Below are positions 6,038-6,733 of a DNA stretch of 6,733 nucleotides, one piece after another. The DNA comes from Micrococcaceae bacterium UBA6021 (lineage in GTDB: Bacteria; Actinomycetota; Actinomycetes; Actinomycetales; Micrococcaceae): positions 1,161-7,893 of the forward strand of contig DIZT01000203.1 of the NCBI GenBank assembly GCA_002427975.1, read 5' to 3'. The notes under the pieces were generated by a model, which searched no databases, was not told the DNA's origin, and saw only the letters and a list, made by a program, of their open reading frames with translations. The translations under genes were made by a program, and so were the position numbers. The first letter of the stretch is position 1. The number at the start of each line of letters is the position of its first letter.

Positions 6038-6733
6038 CTAGTCCTGACCCTGGTCGACCTGGAGTCGGAGGGTGTCGTACATGATCCCGGCCATCGGCTG
6101 CATCCAGTTGTCGGTGGTGGGCGCCTGGGCCGGCCTGGTCGGCGAGAGGGTAAGGACGTTCTCGCCGTCGCGGATGAGGCTTGCCGGGAACGTGATGGTC
6201 GGGATCTGGCGGTACATTGCCCGGGCCACCAGACGGTAGGAAGAGTTGTCGCCCGGAACTCCCGGCAACGGGTCCAGGGAGGCGATCTGCGTTCCGTTGA
6301 GCGCCACACCGAGGGTCGCGAAGACCTGGCCCGCAAGGGCGATGTCCAGATACCCTGTGCCGCGCTGATAGCGGTGGGCATCGAAACGGATTTTCCAGGT
6401 GGTCAGCGACGTGTCGGGGGCCGTACCGCGCCATTGGAGCTGCAAGGGCGTCCCGGGCGTCTTGACGACTGGCTGGAAGTAGTTCCACTTCTTCGCGGAA
6501 TCGTCAATCCCCACTTTGAAGTCGACGCCGTCCGGGAACTCGTAGGGGTACTCAAGCCACGTGAGTGTCCGGCGGAAGCCGTCCTTTCCGCCGTGGACGT
6601 AGAACTCCTCCGAGGACCGGTCCGGGGTGCCTATCTGCCACAGGGTGGTGCCGTGGTTCGCAGGCAGCCACACGTGGGTGCCGGTATCCACAGCTGAGCC
6701 GGCGGGCACGGTGATGCCGGAGCGCCGGTACTC
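6038..6733 (-). CDS. Probable rhamnogalacturonan lyase (PL4-like), C-terminal part
   Basis: The reading frame is open to the window edge, so the 5' part is missing; the first visible in-frame GTG (6709) is probably internal. The 231 visible residues resemble the last two domains of polysaccharide lyase family 4 enzymes, which cleave the rhamnose-galacturonate backbone of pectin by beta-elimination. The characteristic WQIGTPDR..EF is at residues 32-44, followed by an FPDGVDFKVG..D stretch (66-78) and WNYFQPV (83-89). A beta-sandwich carbohydrate-binding-like domain follows, with WKIRFDA (113-119), YLDIALAG (128-135), LGVALNGT (141-148), GDNSSYRLVARAMYR, GENVLTLSP and a final YDTLRL. These resemble domain III of rhamnogalacturonan lyase. 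The catalytic domain and any signal peptide lie outside the window, so secretion and activity are inferred. Codon bias resembles its neighbours. A non-catalytic carbohydrate-binding protein remains possible. Confidence 0.72.
   Translation of the reverse strand, partial: EYRRSGITVPAGSAVDTGTHVWLPANHGTTLWQIGTPDRSSEEFYVHGGKDGFRRTLTWLEYPYEFPDGVDFKVGIDDSAKKWNYFQPVVKTPGTPLQLQWRGTAPDTSLTTWKIRFDAHRYQRGTGYLDIALAGQVFATLGVALNGTQIASLDPLPGVPGDNSSYRLVARAMYRQIPTITFPASLIRDGENVLTLSPTRPAQAPTTDNWMQPMAGIMYDTLRLQVDQGQD

Noticed and set aside
5824..6488. Minus-strand open frames crossing the lyase end and the T-box leader
   Set aside because: They are out of frame with the recognisable lyase domain, have arginine- and proline-rich shadow composition, and run through structured leader RNA.

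Overview
The window comes from a high-GC actinobacterium, most likely an Arthrobacter/Pseudarthrobacter-type member of the Micrococcaceae. The evidence is the gene order ileS-folC-DUF4233-ndk, the strong G/C bias at third codon positions, the eukaryote-like (type 2) IleS and the actinobacterial ultrashort-Stem-I T-box in front of it. All recognised genes lie on the minus strand, so they read right to left. No plus-strand gene is supported, and I see no CRISPR array, insertion sequence, tRNA or rRNA.

Layout in the direction of transcription: (1) 6733-6038, the C-terminal part of a probable secreted rhamnogalacturonan lyase (PL4-like), cut by the window edge. (2) 6037-5658, a 380-base gene-free stretch holding a GC-rich terminator-like hairpin, a possible promoter and a complete translational T-box riboswitch with an AUC (Ile) specifier. 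(3) 5657-2319, ileS. (4) 2315-957, folC. (5) 954-508, a four-helix DUF4233 membrane protein. (6) 464-45, ndk. The last 44 bases, downstream of ndk, hold only a weak short hairpin.

ileS, folC and the DUF4233 gene are separated by 3 and 2 bases, and ndk follows after 43, so the four probably form one operon led by the T-box. They supply isoleucyl-tRNA, folate cofactors and nucleoside triphosphates, i.e. housekeeping supply for translation and nucleotide synthesis. The role of the DUF4233 protein is unknown. The lyase is an accessory pectin-degradation gene that happens to lie upstream and appears to be terminated separately.

The most informative part is the ileS leader. The sequence shows two mutually exclusive pairings: an antisequestrator built on the T-box, and a sequestrator helix that buries the Shine-Dalgarno of the ATG at 5657. 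There is no U-tract terminator, so control should act on translation initiation. The same pairing fixes the ileS start at 5657 rather than at upstream in-frame TTG or ATG codons. This riboswitch class is already known from actinobacteria; I found no clearly undescribed system in this window.
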